64,000 nucleotides of DNA. Source: QGON01 sp963691905 (GTDB lineage: Bacteria; Pseudomonadota; Gammaproteobacteria; Chromatiales; Chromatiaceae). Both the position numbers and the translations under genes were made by a program. Under the pieces are notes generated by a model. The model saw only the letters and a program-made list of their open reading frames with translations, did not search any database and had not been told where the DNA came from. The stretch is from contig OY829894.1 of assembly GCA_963691905.1 (NCBI GenBank), positions 1,612,001 through 1,676,000 on the forward strand. The letters are read 5' to 3'. Shown here piece by piece: positions 16,540 to 24,756 of this stretch; the first letter of the stretch is position 1; the number at the start of each line of letters is the position of its first letter.

Positions 16540-16869
16540 ATGGCTAGAAAAACACAGTATGACTATTACGATGATGGATTTAAGGCAACAGCAGTTGAAT
16601 TAGGTGGATTACCTGGCGTCTATGCCAAGGACGTGGCAAAGGTGCTCGATATTCATCCCATCATGCTTTACCGTTGGAAAAAAGAGGTTCGAGACGGTGA
16701 CATTATGGGCAAGCCAGAGAAGGGATCATTGGATAACGAGGCAAAGCTAGAGCGTGCGCGTGTTAAGAAGCTCGAGAAAGCCTACGAGACGCTCAAGATG
16801 GAGCATGAGCTTCTAAAAAAAAGCATCCAGTTTTGTTCGAATCAAAAAAAGAGGTCTTCGCGTTCATAG
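16540..16869 (+). CDS. IS3-family OrfA (copy 2)
   Basis: Identical in protein sequence to the OrfA of copy 1 (HTH plus leucine-zipper helix). Slippery A AAA AAG at 16845-16851. Confidence 0.93.
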   Translation: MARKTQYDYYDDGFKATAVELGGLPGVYAKDVAKVLDIHPIMLYRWKKEVRDGDIMGKPEKGSLDNEAKLERARVKKLEKAYETLKMEHELLKKSIQFCSNQKKRSSRS

Positions 16870-17702
16870 ATACACAACGAAAGACCTATCCACTGAAGTT
16901 GATGTGTCGTGTGTATGACGTAAGTCGATTTGGATACTATTCGTGGAAGCGTCGGGGCCTATCAGTACGGGCCCAACAAGATATTCAGCTGAGTGACAAC
17001 ATCGAACGGTTATTTTGTGATGTTGACGGGATCTACGGGAGTCCAAAGATCCACAAATTACTCAATAGGGAAGGAATTGAGGTGGGTAGAAACCGAGTTG
17101 CGCGCCTTATGCAGGCAAATGGTTTAAAAGCTCGTTGTGCCTGTATTTATAGATGCCATGCGAAGTTGGATCGGTTCTATGCCAGCATAGGTAATGAGAT
17201 ACGGAATGTTGAGGTATCTGCACCCAACCAGGTTTGGGTGGGCGATGTCACCTACCTCCGTGTGAACGGCCAATGGCGCTACTTGGCGGTAATCCTGGAC
17301 AAGTACTCTCGACGGGTTGTGGGGTGGTCATTGTCAAAGAAAAGGAATGTGGCTTTGTCGCTCACCGCTTTTAAGAATGCAGCCAAGAAACGATTAGTAC
17401 ATACTGGCCTTTTTTTTCATTCAGATCGAGGTGCTGAGTATGTTGCGATAAAATATCGAAATTGGCTAAAGAAGCATGGCATCATCCAGAGCATGAACCG
17501 CAAGGGTGTGATGAATGATAATGCGGAAATGGAGTCGTTTTTTCGTCAGTTCAAGGCAGAGCGAACACATGGAAATGAGTATTTTACGGATAAGGAGTTG
17601 AGGTCCGTAGTTATAGAATATATGGGCTTCTACAATCGAGAAAGACTGCATTCATCATTAGATTACGTGACACCTGACGAATATGAAGCGCATATAATCT
17701 AA
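16833..17702 (+). CDS. IS3-family OrfB transposase (copy 2)
   Basis: Identical in protein sequence to OrfB of copy 1; all three catalytic acids present. No disruption seen. Confidence 0.93.
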   Translation: MFESKKEVFAFIDTQRKTYPLKLMCRVYDVSRFGYYSWKRRGLSVRAQQDIQLSDNIERLFCDVDGIYGSPKIHKLLNREGIEVGRNRVARLMQANGLKARCACIYRCHAKLDRFYASIGNEIRNVEVSAPNQVWVGDVTYLRVNGQWRYLAVILDKYSRRVVGWSLSKKRNVALSLTAFKNAAKKRLVHTGLFFHSDRGAEYVAIKYRNWLKKHGIIQSMNRKGVMNDNAEMESFFRQFKAERTHGNEYFTDKELRSVVIEYMGFYNRERLHSSLDYVTPDEYEAHII

Positions 17703-17750
17703 TATGTATTATTATAACAAGGCAGTGTGTGCAAAATCGGGGGAGATCCC

Positions 17751-17832
17751 TCGTTGGTTTGTGCATTCCGCTGCGCTCCATTTTGCACAAACCAACGCCA
17801 CTTTTGCCTTCCGGTGATGTGAGACGTTATGT
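17751..17832 (+). repeat. attC right half (after IS3 copy 2)
   Basis: TCGTTGGTTTGTGCATTCC...CCGGTGATGTGAGACG then GTTATGT (17826-17832), which pairs with ACATAAC at 18498. The stop codon of vapC (minus strand) lies inside this core. Confidence 0.88.
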
Positions 17833-18228
17833 GTCAGAAACTGCGTTACGCAATTTTAGGTGCCGATGAAAAGGCTCAAAGTCTTTATCTGAATGAAGTA
17901 ATGGAAGATCATTATTAATGCAAAATGTCGCAATTAAAACGTCAATGGTCTTTCGTACCGTCACGCCTTTCTTGCGAAGAAAACGGAAATTATCAGCACT
18001 TTTTATTGCAATATCTCGGCCGCCAAGTTCAAAAATAGTTAATGAAGTCAGTAACTCCTTAGCAGTGTCATAGTCTCGATCATGTCTAAATCCCTGCAAC
18101 ACTTCAATAAGTACCAAATCTCCAAGCCCAACAGGCTCTATACCAAGCAGGCTATCAAGTCTGTTTGTTTCAGCAGACGGCGTACCGTTAAAAAAATCAA
18201 TCCAAACGCTAGAGTCAACAAAAATCAA
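17827..18228 (-). CDS. vapC: VapC-family PIN-domain toxin
   Basis: 133 aa on the strand opposite to most cassette genes. PIN-domain ribonuclease pattern: MIFVDSSVWIDFFNG (Asp5), GLGDLVLIEVLQGFRHDRDY (conserved Glu), VRKTIDVLIATFCINNDLPL (Asp) and LHSDKDFEPF (Asp). VapC toxins cleave tRNA or rRNA. The start overlaps the stop of vapB by 4 bp (ATGA), the normal antitoxin-first order. The stop codon uses the TTA of the attC core at 17827-17829. The reversed orientation is common for toxin-antitoxin cassettes, which carry their own promoter. Confidence 0.93.
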   Translation of the reverse strand: MIFVDSSVWIDFFNGTPSAETNRLDSLLGIEPVGLGDLVLIEVLQGFRHDRDYDTAKELLTSLTIFELGGRDIAIKSADNFRFLRKKGVTVRKTIDVLIATFCINNDLPLLHSDKDFEPFHRHLKLRNAVSDT

Positions 18229-18419
18229 TTATCAGACCTCATCTCTTCAAGGTCGCCGTCCCAATGTAATTTACCTCTAAAACGCCGGATATCCTCTTGT
18301 TTTTTTAATTTAATCAACGTCTTGAGTCCAAGTTCTACAGCTTCTCGCTTTGTTCTTAAGCCTGTCATTTTCATAGCATTAGCCATAAGATCGTCATCAA
18401 TTACTATGTTCGTACGCAT
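18225..18419 (-). CDS. vapB: VapB-family antitoxin
   Basis: 64 aa from the ATG ending at 18419. The frame extends further upstream into the attC, but the family start MRTNIVIDDDLMANAMKMTG fixes the beginning. It is an N-terminal ribbon-helix-helix DNA-binding domain (GLRTKREAVELGLKTLIKLK) with a C-terminal toxin-binding tail rich in Arg, Asp and Glu (RRFRGKLHWDGDLEEMRSDN). It neutralises VapC and is expected to repress the operon through the inverted repeat just upstream. Confidence 0.92.
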   Translation of the reverse strand: MRTNIVIDDDLMANAMKMTGLRTKREAVELGLKTLIKLKKQEDIRRFRGKLHWDGDLEEMRSDN

Positions 18420-18431
18420 GGCGGCATCCTG

Positions 18432-18459
18432 TGTGTATAATGTGGTTACCCTATACACA
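18432..18459. promoter_or_regulatory. Probable vapBC operator
   Basis: Perfect inverted repeat TGTGTATA (18432-18439) and TATACACA (18452-18459), 12-bp spacer, 12 bp upstream of the vapB start. Both arms contain -10-like sequence, so the repressor would block the promoter. Confidence 0.7.
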
Positions 18460-18497
18460 TTTAAGCCGTTTGATGTGAATAGGTCAAGGGAAAAAAC

Positions 18498-18618
18498 ACA
18501 TAACAAAGCAAATTCACTCGGACAGTCAAAAGCGTTGTTTGGTTTGTGTATTTCGCTACGCTCCATTTTACACAAACCAAACAACGCTTTTGCCTTCCGG
18601 TGATTTGCGGCGTTAGGC
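18498..18618 (+). repeat. attC site (121 bp)
   Basis: ACATAAC (18498-18504) to GTTAGGC (18612-18618). Confidence 0.92.
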
Positions 18619-18738
18619 TTCGCAAAAAATATAACCCCATATAAATAACTGCATATCTATCAAGTAGTTAGTCGTCTCCATTGATGATGTCTAAAAATGT
18701 CATCTTGATATTCCTTACACCATAAGTACACTGTATGT

Positions 18739-19031
18739 ATGAAGCAGTTAGAATTTGAGTGGGATGATAGAAAAGATAAGGCAAACACCAAAAAGCATGG
18801 TGTGTCCTTTGTGAGGCGCGCACAGTCTTTTACGATGAATATGCTATCCAGTTCTATGACCCAGAGCATTCGGAATGTGAAGATCGATTTCTTCTACTTG
18901 GTACAAGTTTCAAATTAAAAGCACTTGTTGTTTGTCATTGCTTTAGAGAAGAAGAGACAGTAGTCAGAATCATCTCAGCTAGAAAAGCGGATAAAGATGA
19001 AGAACAAGTGTATTGGAGTGAAAGACAATGA
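18739..19031 (+). pseudogene. brnT: brnT copy 2, frameshifted
   Basis: Same sequence as the brnT at 14714 except for a few substitutions and one missing A at about 18811 (TCCTTTGTGAGG here, TCCTTTGATGAGG there). The frame is lost after VSF, about 24 codons in, so no active toxin can be made. The upstream region has 13 bp more than copy 1 (GATGATGTCTAAA between CCATT and AATGTC). The linked antitoxin is intact. Confidence 0.9.
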
Positions 19032-19246
19032 AAGATCATTATGATTTCTCCAAAATGAAAGGGAAAAAGAATCCCTACATTAAATATCTTAAACAGCCTG
19101 TCACTATGCGCCTTGATTGTGATTCTGTTGAATATTTTAAGTCATTAGCAGAAGAAAGCGGTATTCCATATCAAACACTTATTAATCTTTACTTGCGTGA
19201 CTGCGCTATTCATCACCGTAAATTGCATATGCAATGGGCTTCATAA
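19028..19246 (+). CDS. brnA: BrnA-family antitoxin, copy 2
   Basis: Protein identical to the 72-aa BrnA at 15004, though its own toxin gene is frameshifted. It may be kept as a spare antitoxin against copy 1, or may simply be decaying later than the toxin. It should still repress either brnTA promoter. Confidence 0.9.
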   Translation: MKDHYDFSKMKGKKNPYIKYLKQPVTMRLDCDSVEYFKSLAEESGIPYQTLINLYLRDCAIHHRKLHMQWAS

Positions 19247-19250
19247 AAAA

Positions 19251-19371
19251 GCCTAACAATGCAAATTCACTCGGACAGTCAAAAGCATCGTTTGTTTTGT
19301 GCCAGTCGCTACGCTCCATTTTACACAAAACAAACGCCACTTTTGCCTTCCGGTGATTTGCGGCGTTAGCT
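19251..19371 (+). repeat. attC site (121 bp)
   Basis: GCCTAAC (19251-19257) to GTTAGCT (19365-19371). Differs from the site after brnTA copy 1 by a GTCAGTC to GCCAGTC-type change in the loop. Confidence 0.92.
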
Positions 19372-19378
19372 TAAAAAT

Positions 19379-20140
19379 ATGATTTACAAATATCGTTCTT
19401 TTTTGCCTTCATACAAATATGAAGTCTTTACAAATGGGTTGGTTTATTTTCCAAAGCCTAGCGAATTTAATGATCCATTCGAATGTAAGCCTAGTATCAA
19501 AGGCATTGAAACTTTAGATGAACGCCAAAAGTGGGCAAAACGATATATAGGTAGAGAGAAGGGAAATCTTAGTCATACCAAAAGAAATAAGATGAAAAGA
19601 AGAATATTAACAAGACTTACTAACCCTAATAATGTTTTGAGTGACATTCATAAAAAGATTGACACATATGGCATTTATAGCGCCGCAAAAAAATGGGATC
19701 AATGTTTAATGTGGTCCCACTACTCTGATAGTCATAGAGGTTTTTGCATTGGATTGGAATTTAATGAAGGTTATGACATATATATGGGTTTGTCACATGA
19801 AGTAGTTTATTCAGATAGTTATCCCATACTTACCCCTGACTCATTTAAAGAAAATAAAGAAAACAATACTGCTCTTCTTGAAACCACTATTGCTACAAAA
19901 TCTAAAGAATGGTCTTATGAAGAAGAAATTAGATTTATTAAAATACCAGCAGATGGGGGAAGCAAAAAATATCCCATAGATAAACATAATATTAAAGAAG
20001 TTACATTTGGTGCATGCGCTGACAAACAAAACATAAATGAGTTGACGGACATCATCAAAGAACATACACCTTGGGTGAAGATATATTTTTCCAAACTTTC
20101 ATCTTCAAAATATGAATTAACGAGAAATGAACAAAGCTAA
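19379..20140 (+). CDS. DUF2971-family protein
   Basis: 253 aa. Family landmarks are the start IYKYRSF, then FPKPSEFNDPFECKP (about 23-37), CLMWSHYSDSHRGFCIGLEF (about 109-128), and SYEEEIRFIK (about 180). DUF2971 proteins are common in accessory and defence-type DNA; their activity is not established to my knowledge. ATG 19379 lies only 8 bp after the attC core, so the ribosome-binding site must lie within or overlap the attC. Ends against the next attC. Confidence 0.85.
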   Translation: MIYKYRSFLPSYKYEVFTNGLVYFPKPSEFNDPFECKPSIKGIETLDERQKWAKRYIGREKGNLSHTKRNKMKRRILTRLTNPNNVLSDIHKKIDTYGIYSAAKKWDQCLMWSHYSDSHRGFCIGLEFNEGYDIYMGLSHEVVYSDSYPILTPDSFKENKENNTALLETTIATKSKEWSYEEEIRFIKIPADGGSKKYPIDKHNIKEVTFGACADKQNINELTDIIKEHTPWVKIYFSKLSSSKYELTRNEQS

Positions 20141-20173
20141 CAAAGCAAATTCACTCGGACAGTCAAAAGCGTT
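20135..20173 (+). repeat. attC left half (interrupted by IS3 copy 3)
   Basis: AGCTAAC (20135-20141) through GTCAAAAGCGTT. Main-type left arm (GCAAATTCACTCGG), which does not fit the right half at 21441 (GGTCAGGTTATTTGC). Confidence 0.85.
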
Positions 20174-20229
20174 GGGAACCTACCCCAGTTTTGCACACAT
20201 CTAATTACTAATTTATTAGAGGTGAGCAA

Positions 20230-20559
20230 ATGGCTAGAAAAACACAGTATGACTATTACGATGATGGATTTAAGGCAACAGCAGTTGAATTAGGTGGATT
20301 ACCTGGCGTCTATGCCAAGGACGTGGCAAAGGTGCTCGATATTCATCCCATCATGCTTTACCGTTGGAAAAAAGAGGTTCGAGACGGTGACATTATGGGC
20401 AAGCCAGAGAAGGGATCATTGGATAACGAGGCAAAGCTAGAGCGTGCGCGTGTTAAGAAGCTCGAGAAAGCCTACGAGACGCTCAAGATGGAGCATGAGC
20501 TTCTAAAAAAAAGCATCCAGTTTTGTTCGAATCAAAAAAAGAGGTCTTCGCGTTCATAG
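20230..20559 (+). CDS. IS3-family OrfA (copy 3)
   Basis: Identical in protein sequence to copy 1. Slippery heptamer at 20535-20541. Confidence 0.93.
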   Translation: MARKTQYDYYDDGFKATAVELGGLPGVYAKDVAKVLDIHPIMLYRWKKEVRDGDIMGKPEKGSLDNEAKLERARVKKLEKAYETLKMEHELLKKSIQFCSNQKKRSSRS

Positions 20560-21392
20560 ATACACAACGAAAGACCTATCCACTGAAGTTGATGTGTCGT
20601 GTGTATGACGTAAGTCGATTTGGATACTATTCGTGGAAGCGTCGGGGCCTATCAGTACGGGCCCAACAAGATATTCAGCTGAGTGACAACATCGAACGGT
20701 TATTTTGTGATGTTGACGGGATCTACGGGAGTCCAAAGATCCACAAATTACTCAATAGGGAAGGAATTGAGGTGGGTAGAAACCGAGTTGCGCGCCTTAT
20801 GCAGGCAAATGGTTTAAAAGCTCGTTGTGCCTGTATTTATAGATGCCATGCGAAGTTGGATCGGTTCTATGCCAGCATAGGTAATGAGATACGGAATGTT
20901 GAGGTATCTGCACCCAACCAGGTTTGGGTGGGCGATGTCACCTACCTCCGTGTGAACGGCCAATGGCGCTACTTGGCGGTAATCCTGGACAAGTACTCTC
21001 GACGGGTTGTGGGGTGGTCATTGTCAAAGAAAAGGAATGTGGCTTTGTCGCTCACCGCTTTTAAGAATGCAGCCAAGAAACGATTAGTACATACTGGCCT
21101 TTTTTTTCATTCAGATCGAGGTGCTGAGTATGTTGCGATAAAATATCGAAATTGGCTAAAGAAGCATGGCATCATCCAGAGCATGAACCGCAAGGGTGTG
21201 ATGAATGATAATGCGGAAATGGAGTCGTTTTTTCGTCAGTTCAAGGCAGAGCGAACACATGGAAATGAGTATTTTACGGATAAGGAGTTGAGGTCCGTAG
21301 TTATAGAATATATGGGCTTCTACAATCGAGAAAGACTGCATTCATCATTAGATTACGTGACACCTGACGAATATGAAGCGCATATAATCTAA
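20523..21392 (+). CDS. IS3-family OrfB transposase (copy 3)
   Basis: Identical in protein sequence to copy 1; intact. Confidence 0.93.
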   Translation: MFESKKEVFAFIDTQRKTYPLKLMCRVYDVSRFGYYSWKRRGLSVRAQQDIQLSDNIERLFCDVDGIYGSPKIHKLLNREGIEVGRNRVARLMQANGLKARCACIYRCHAKLDRFYASIGNEIRNVEVSAPNQVWVGDVTYLRVNGQWRYLAVILDKYSRRVVGWSLSKKRNVALSLTAFKNAAKKRLVHTGLFFHSDRGAEYVAIKYRNWLKKHGIIQSMNRKGVMNDNAEMESFFRQFKAERTHGNEYFTDKELRSVVIEYMGFYNRERLHSSLDYVTPDEYEAHII

Positions 21393-21440
21393 TATGTATT
21401 ATTATAACAAGGCAGTGTGTGCAAAATCGGGGGAGATCCC

Positions 21441-21515
21441 GTGTTTGTTTTGTGCTAAAAAAGCCTAGCACAAAAAAACACCACTACATCGGTCAGGTTA
21501 TTTGCAACGTTAGCG
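21441..21515 (+). repeat. attC right half, divergent (after IS3 copy 3)
   Basis: TTTTGTGCTA...TAGCACAAAA hairpin followed by GGTCAGGTTATTTGCAACG and GTTAGCG (21509-21515). It resembles the AACCTGAC-type sites (12771) more than the left half at 20135. Confidence 0.75.
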
Positions 21516-22017
21516 CTAATAGGTTTTGAGCAATAAAAGAGAGATCAGATAAACGGAAAGTATGAAAAATCAAATTTCGTAAAGTAGTTAGCCCTGGCGC
21601 CCTACTCTTTACGTATTGTTCTGAAAACCTGAAACAAGGAAGTAGCTCTGCTGGTAGAAGGTAGCCTTATCCAGGCAAAAAGAATGAAAATTACGTCAAT
21701 TCATATGGCGCCTACCAGATTGGTGGCAAGTCCAGAACATCAGCAAGTAACCGGTAGTTCATTGCCAAAATGATTGCTTTTACTTTTCACCAGTTTGAGA
21801 GCCTCAAATCAATTGCGGCCCTGTAGAATGAAATCAGATTTCGGAAGTCCAACGCAAATGCGAATCGAACGAATTATCAAACAAAAGCGATCTGTTAAAA
21901 TAGAAAAAACAAAAAATCCATTATAAATTGGGTTTCAAGGAAACTAAGGAAAAAGCCTTTTCAAATAGAGCTTACAGCAATGAAACCATACAAACTCATC
22001 GTCGGAGTGGAAGCCTG
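21516..22017 (+). other. ORF-less cassette, family I, copy c (502 bp)
   Basis: Carries the family I blocks. The minus-strand 101-codon frame is broken. A 29-codon plus-strand frame (21684-21773, MKITSIHMAPTRLVASPEHQ start) is open. Confidence 0.75.
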
Positions 22018-22137
22018 CGCTAACAAGCGCATTAACTCGGACAGCCAAAAGCATCGTTGGTTTTGTGCATTTCGCTGCGCTCATTTTTGCACAAAACCAA
22101 CGCCACTTTTGGCTTCCGGTTATGCTGAACGTTAGCG
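22018..22137 (+). repeat. attC site (120 bp)
   Basis: CGCTAAC (22018-22024) to GTTAGCG (22131-22137), ATTAACTCGG / CCGGTTATGC subtype. Confidence 0.92.
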
Positions 22138-22637
22138 CTAATAGGTTTCGAGCAATAAAAGAGAGATCAGATAAACGGAAAGTATGAAACATCAAATTTC
22201 GTAATGCAGTTGGCCCTGGCGCCCTACTCTTTACGCATTGTTCTGAAAACCTGAAACAATGATGTAGCTCTGTTGTAGAAAGTACCTTTATCCGAGCAAA
22301 AAGAATGAAAATTACGTCAATTCATAAAGCGCATACAAGATTGGTGGCAAGTCCAGAACAACAGGAAGTAACCGGTAGTTCATTGCCAAAATGATTGCTT
22401 TTACTTTTCACCAGTCTGAAAGTCTCAAATCAATTGCGGCCCTGTAGAATGAAAACGGATTCCGGAAGTTCAACGCAAATGCGAATCGATCGAATTATCA
22501 AGCAAAAGCATTCTGTGTAAATAGAAAAACAAAAAACCCACTATAAATTAGGTTCCAAGTAAACTAAGGAAAAAGCCTTTTTAAATATACTGCACAGAAA
22601 TGAAACCGTACGAACTCATCATCGGAGTGAAGGCATG
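22138..22637 (+). other. ORF-less cassette, family I, copy d (500 bp)
   Basis: Second of two adjacent family I cassettes. A 29-codon plus-strand frame is open at 22305-22394 (MKITSIHKAHTRLVASPEQQ start), and the minus-strand long frame is broken. Several indels relative to copy c. Confidence 0.75.
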
Positions 22638-22757
22638 CGCTAACAAGCGCATTAACTCGGACAGCCAAAAGCGTCGTTGGTTTTGTGTATTCCGCTCCGC
22701 TCCATTTTACACAAAACAAACGCCACTTTCGGCTTCCGGTTATGCAAAACGTTAGGC
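22638..22757 (+). repeat. attC site (120 bp)
   Basis: CGCTAAC (22638-22644) to GTTAGGC (22751-22757). Confidence 0.92.
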
Positions 22758-22774
22758 ATTCGAGGCAGGAAAAA

Positions 22775-23344
22775 ATGGCTCATCCATTAATGTACTTACT
22801 TGGTAATACACAAGAACGATCTTTCCCATTGATTCTTGTTATCGGAAGGGAACCAAATTATGACGATAATTTATCTGAATTTAGATCAATGTCAGGTGGC
22901 GTTTGGGTAACAGCCTATACTCAATTAGCAAAACAATACATTGGTAGTAGTGCTACAGCAAGGCAATTAAAAGAGTTATGTTTTGAAAAACACTCATCTC
23001 CAATAGTTTTTACTAATGCTTTTCCAGTCGGTATTAAAAGTTCAGTTAATAATAAAGTAGAGCTTCGAGATAAGTTAATGTCAAAAATACCAAGACATAT
23101 TGCATCAATATTCTCAAAATCAATAATTAAAAGGGTGAAACTTGTTATTCAGCATGGTGCCGAACAAACAGAGTCATCTCTCTTAGCCACACAGATGATA
23201 AAAGAAGAATGTTTAAATAAAGGTATTACATACTGTAAGACACCATTCTTTTATAATGCGAACTCATATGAAATACAAAGTATCCTTAAAGAACAACAAG
23301 TCATAATAAATGATATATTTTCTGATTATGAAACAAATGCCTAA
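22775..23344 (+). CDS. Cassette-borne hypothetical protein (189 aa)
   Basis: Start set at ATG 22775 behind GAGGCAGGAAAAA; the longer frame beginning in the attC is rejected. The protein is soluble. Segments FPLILVIGREPNYDD, PIVFTNAFPVGIKSS and VKLVIQHGAEQTE alternate strand and loop in a Rossmann-like way, with spacing vaguely like uracil-DNA-glycosylase-fold proteins. This is a weak impression, not an assignment. The stop TAA is supplied by GCCTAAC of the following attC half. Only gene of its cassette. Confidence 0.65.
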   Translation: MAHPLMYLLGNTQERSFPLILVIGREPNYDDNLSEFRSMSGGVWVTAYTQLAKQYIGSSATARQLKELCFEKHSSPIVFTNAFPVGIKSSVNNKVELRDKLMSKIPRHIASIFSKSIIKRVKLVIQHGAEQTESSLLATQMIKEECLNKGITYCKTPFFYNANSYEIQSILKEQQVIINDIFSDYETNA

Positions 23345-23376
23345 CAATTCAAATTCACTCGGACAGGCAAAGCTAC
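23339..23376 (+). repeat. attC left half (interrupted by IS3 copy 4)
   Basis: GCCTAAC (23339-23345) through GGCAAAGCTAC, 38 bases. The TTCAAATTCACTCGG arm expects GATTTGAGGCG on the right, but the right half at 24630 has GATTTGCGACG. Confidence 0.83.
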
Positions 23377-23432
23377 GGGAACCTACCCCAGTTTTGCACA
23401 CATCTAATTACTAATTTATTAGAGGTGAGCAA

Positions 23433-23762
23433 ATGGCTAGAAAAACACAGTATGACTATTACGATGATGGATTTAAGGCAACAGCAGTTGAATTAGGTGG
23501 ATTACCTGGCGTCTATGCCAAGGACGTGGCAAAGGTGCTCGATATTCATCCCATCATGCTTTACCGTTGGAAAAAAGAGGTTCGAGACGGTGACATTATG
23601 GGCAAGCCAGAGAAGGGATCATTGGATAACGAGGCAAAGCTAGAGCGTGCGCGTGTTAAGAAGCTCGAGAAAGCCTACGAGACGCTCAAGATGGAGCATG
23701 AGCTTCTAAAAAAAAGCATCCAGTTTTGTTCGAATCAAAAAAAGAGGTCTTCGCGTTCATAG
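23433..23762 (+). CDS. IS3-family OrfA (copy 4)
   Basis: Identical in protein sequence to copy 1. If made without a functional partner it may repress transposition by binding IS ends, as known for IS3-family OrfA proteins. Confidence 0.9.
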   Translation: MARKTQYDYYDDGFKATAVELGGLPGVYAKDVAKVLDIHPIMLYRWKKEVRDGDIMGKPEKGSLDNEAKLERARVKKLEKAYETLKMEHELLKKSIQFCSNQKKRSSRS

Positions 23763-24581
23763 ATACACAACGAAAGACCTATCCACTGAAGTTGATGTGT
23801 CGTGTGTATGACGTAAGTCGATTTGGATACTATTCGTGGAAGCGTCGGGGCCCAACAAGATATTCAGCTGAGTGACAACATCGAACGGTTATTTTGTGAT
23901 GTTGACGGGATCTACGGGAGTCCAAAGATCCACAAATTACTCAATAGGGAAGGAATTGAGGTGGGTAGAAACCGAGTTGCGCGCCTTATGCAGGCAAATG
24001 GTTTAAAAGCTCGTTGTGCCTGTATTTATAGATGCCATGCGAAGTTGGATCGGTTCTATGCCAGCATAGGTAATGAGATACGGAATGTTGAGGTATCTGC
24101 ACCCAACCAGGTTTGGGTGGGCGATGTCACCTACCTCCGTGTGAACGGCCAATGGCGCTACTTGGCGGTAATCCTGGACAAGTACTCTCGACGGGTTGTG
24201 GGGTGGTCATTGTCAAAGAAAAGGAATGTGGCTTTGTCGCTCACCGCTTTTAAGAATGCAGCCAAGAAACGATTAGTACATACTGGCCTTTTTTTTCATT
24301 CAGATCGAGGTGCTGAGTATGTTGCGATAAAATATCGAAATTGGCTAAAGAAGCATGGCATCATCCAGAGCATGAACCGCAAGGGTGTGATGAATGATAA
24401 TGCGGAAATGGAGTCGTTTTTTCGTCAGTTCAAGGCAGAGCGAACACATGGAAATGAGTATTTTACGGATAAGGAGTTGAGGTCCGTAGTTATAGAATAT
24501 ATGGGCTTCTACAATCGAGAAAGACTGCATTCATCATTAGATTACGTGACACCTGACGAATATGAAGCGCATATAATCTAA
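23726..24581 (+). pseudogene. IS3-family OrfB, frameshifted (copy 4)
   Basis: The 14-bp deletion at about 23852 (GGGGCCCAACAAG here, GGGGCCTATCAG...GGGCCCAACAAG in the others) shifts the frame about 42 codons in. The catalytic core downstream is unchanged and remains open from 23823 (252 codons) but lacks its normal N-terminus. Confidence 0.9.
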
Positions 24582-24629
24582 TATGTATTATTATAACAAG
24601 GCAGTGTGTGCAAAATCGGGGGAGATCCC

Positions 24630-24683
24630 CTCCTCGTTCCTCGTCGCTCTGCTTTTTGCCGCCGGTGATTTGCGACGTTATGT
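24630..24683 (+). repeat. attC right half (after IS3 copy 4)
   Basis: CTCCTCGTTCCTCGTCGCTC...GCCGCCGGTGATTTGCGACG then GTTATGT (24677-24683), pairing with ACATAAC at 25318. Loop type resembles the site at 35074. Confidence 0.8.
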
Positions 24684-24756
24684 GTAAAAAACCACCACAG
24701 AATCAATAATTCCGGTGAAATATTTTATCGATTACTCGAGGCCTCAAGATAATTAC

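Larger units (their letters stand above)
16484..17750 (+). mobile_element. IS3-family element, copy 2 (1,267 bp)
   Basis: Same ends and length as copy 1, inserted after base 38 of an attC. Here the two attC halves look cognate, with TC on both sides of the element, so this is the best candidate for an original insertion. Confidence 0.93.
20174..21440 (+). mobile_element. IS3-family element, copy 3 (1,267 bp)
   Basis: Same ends and length. The left flank ends GCGTT and the right begins GTGTTTG; no target duplication, and the attC halves are of different types, as expected if two IS copies recombined. Confidence 0.93.
23377..24629 (+). mobile_element. IS3-family element, copy 4 (1,253 bp, defective)
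   Basis: Same ends as copy 1 but 14 bp shorter. The 14 bp lie between two GGGCC pentamers at the start of orfB, one of which is lost, so this is a slippage-type deletion. It should be unable to make OrfAB but could be mobilised in trans. Confidence 0.92.

Noticed and set aside
22775..23344. Uracil-DNA-glycosylase annotation for the 189-aa cassette protein
   Set aside because: Only a loose resemblance of strand-loop pattern; catalytic motifs could not be confirmed.
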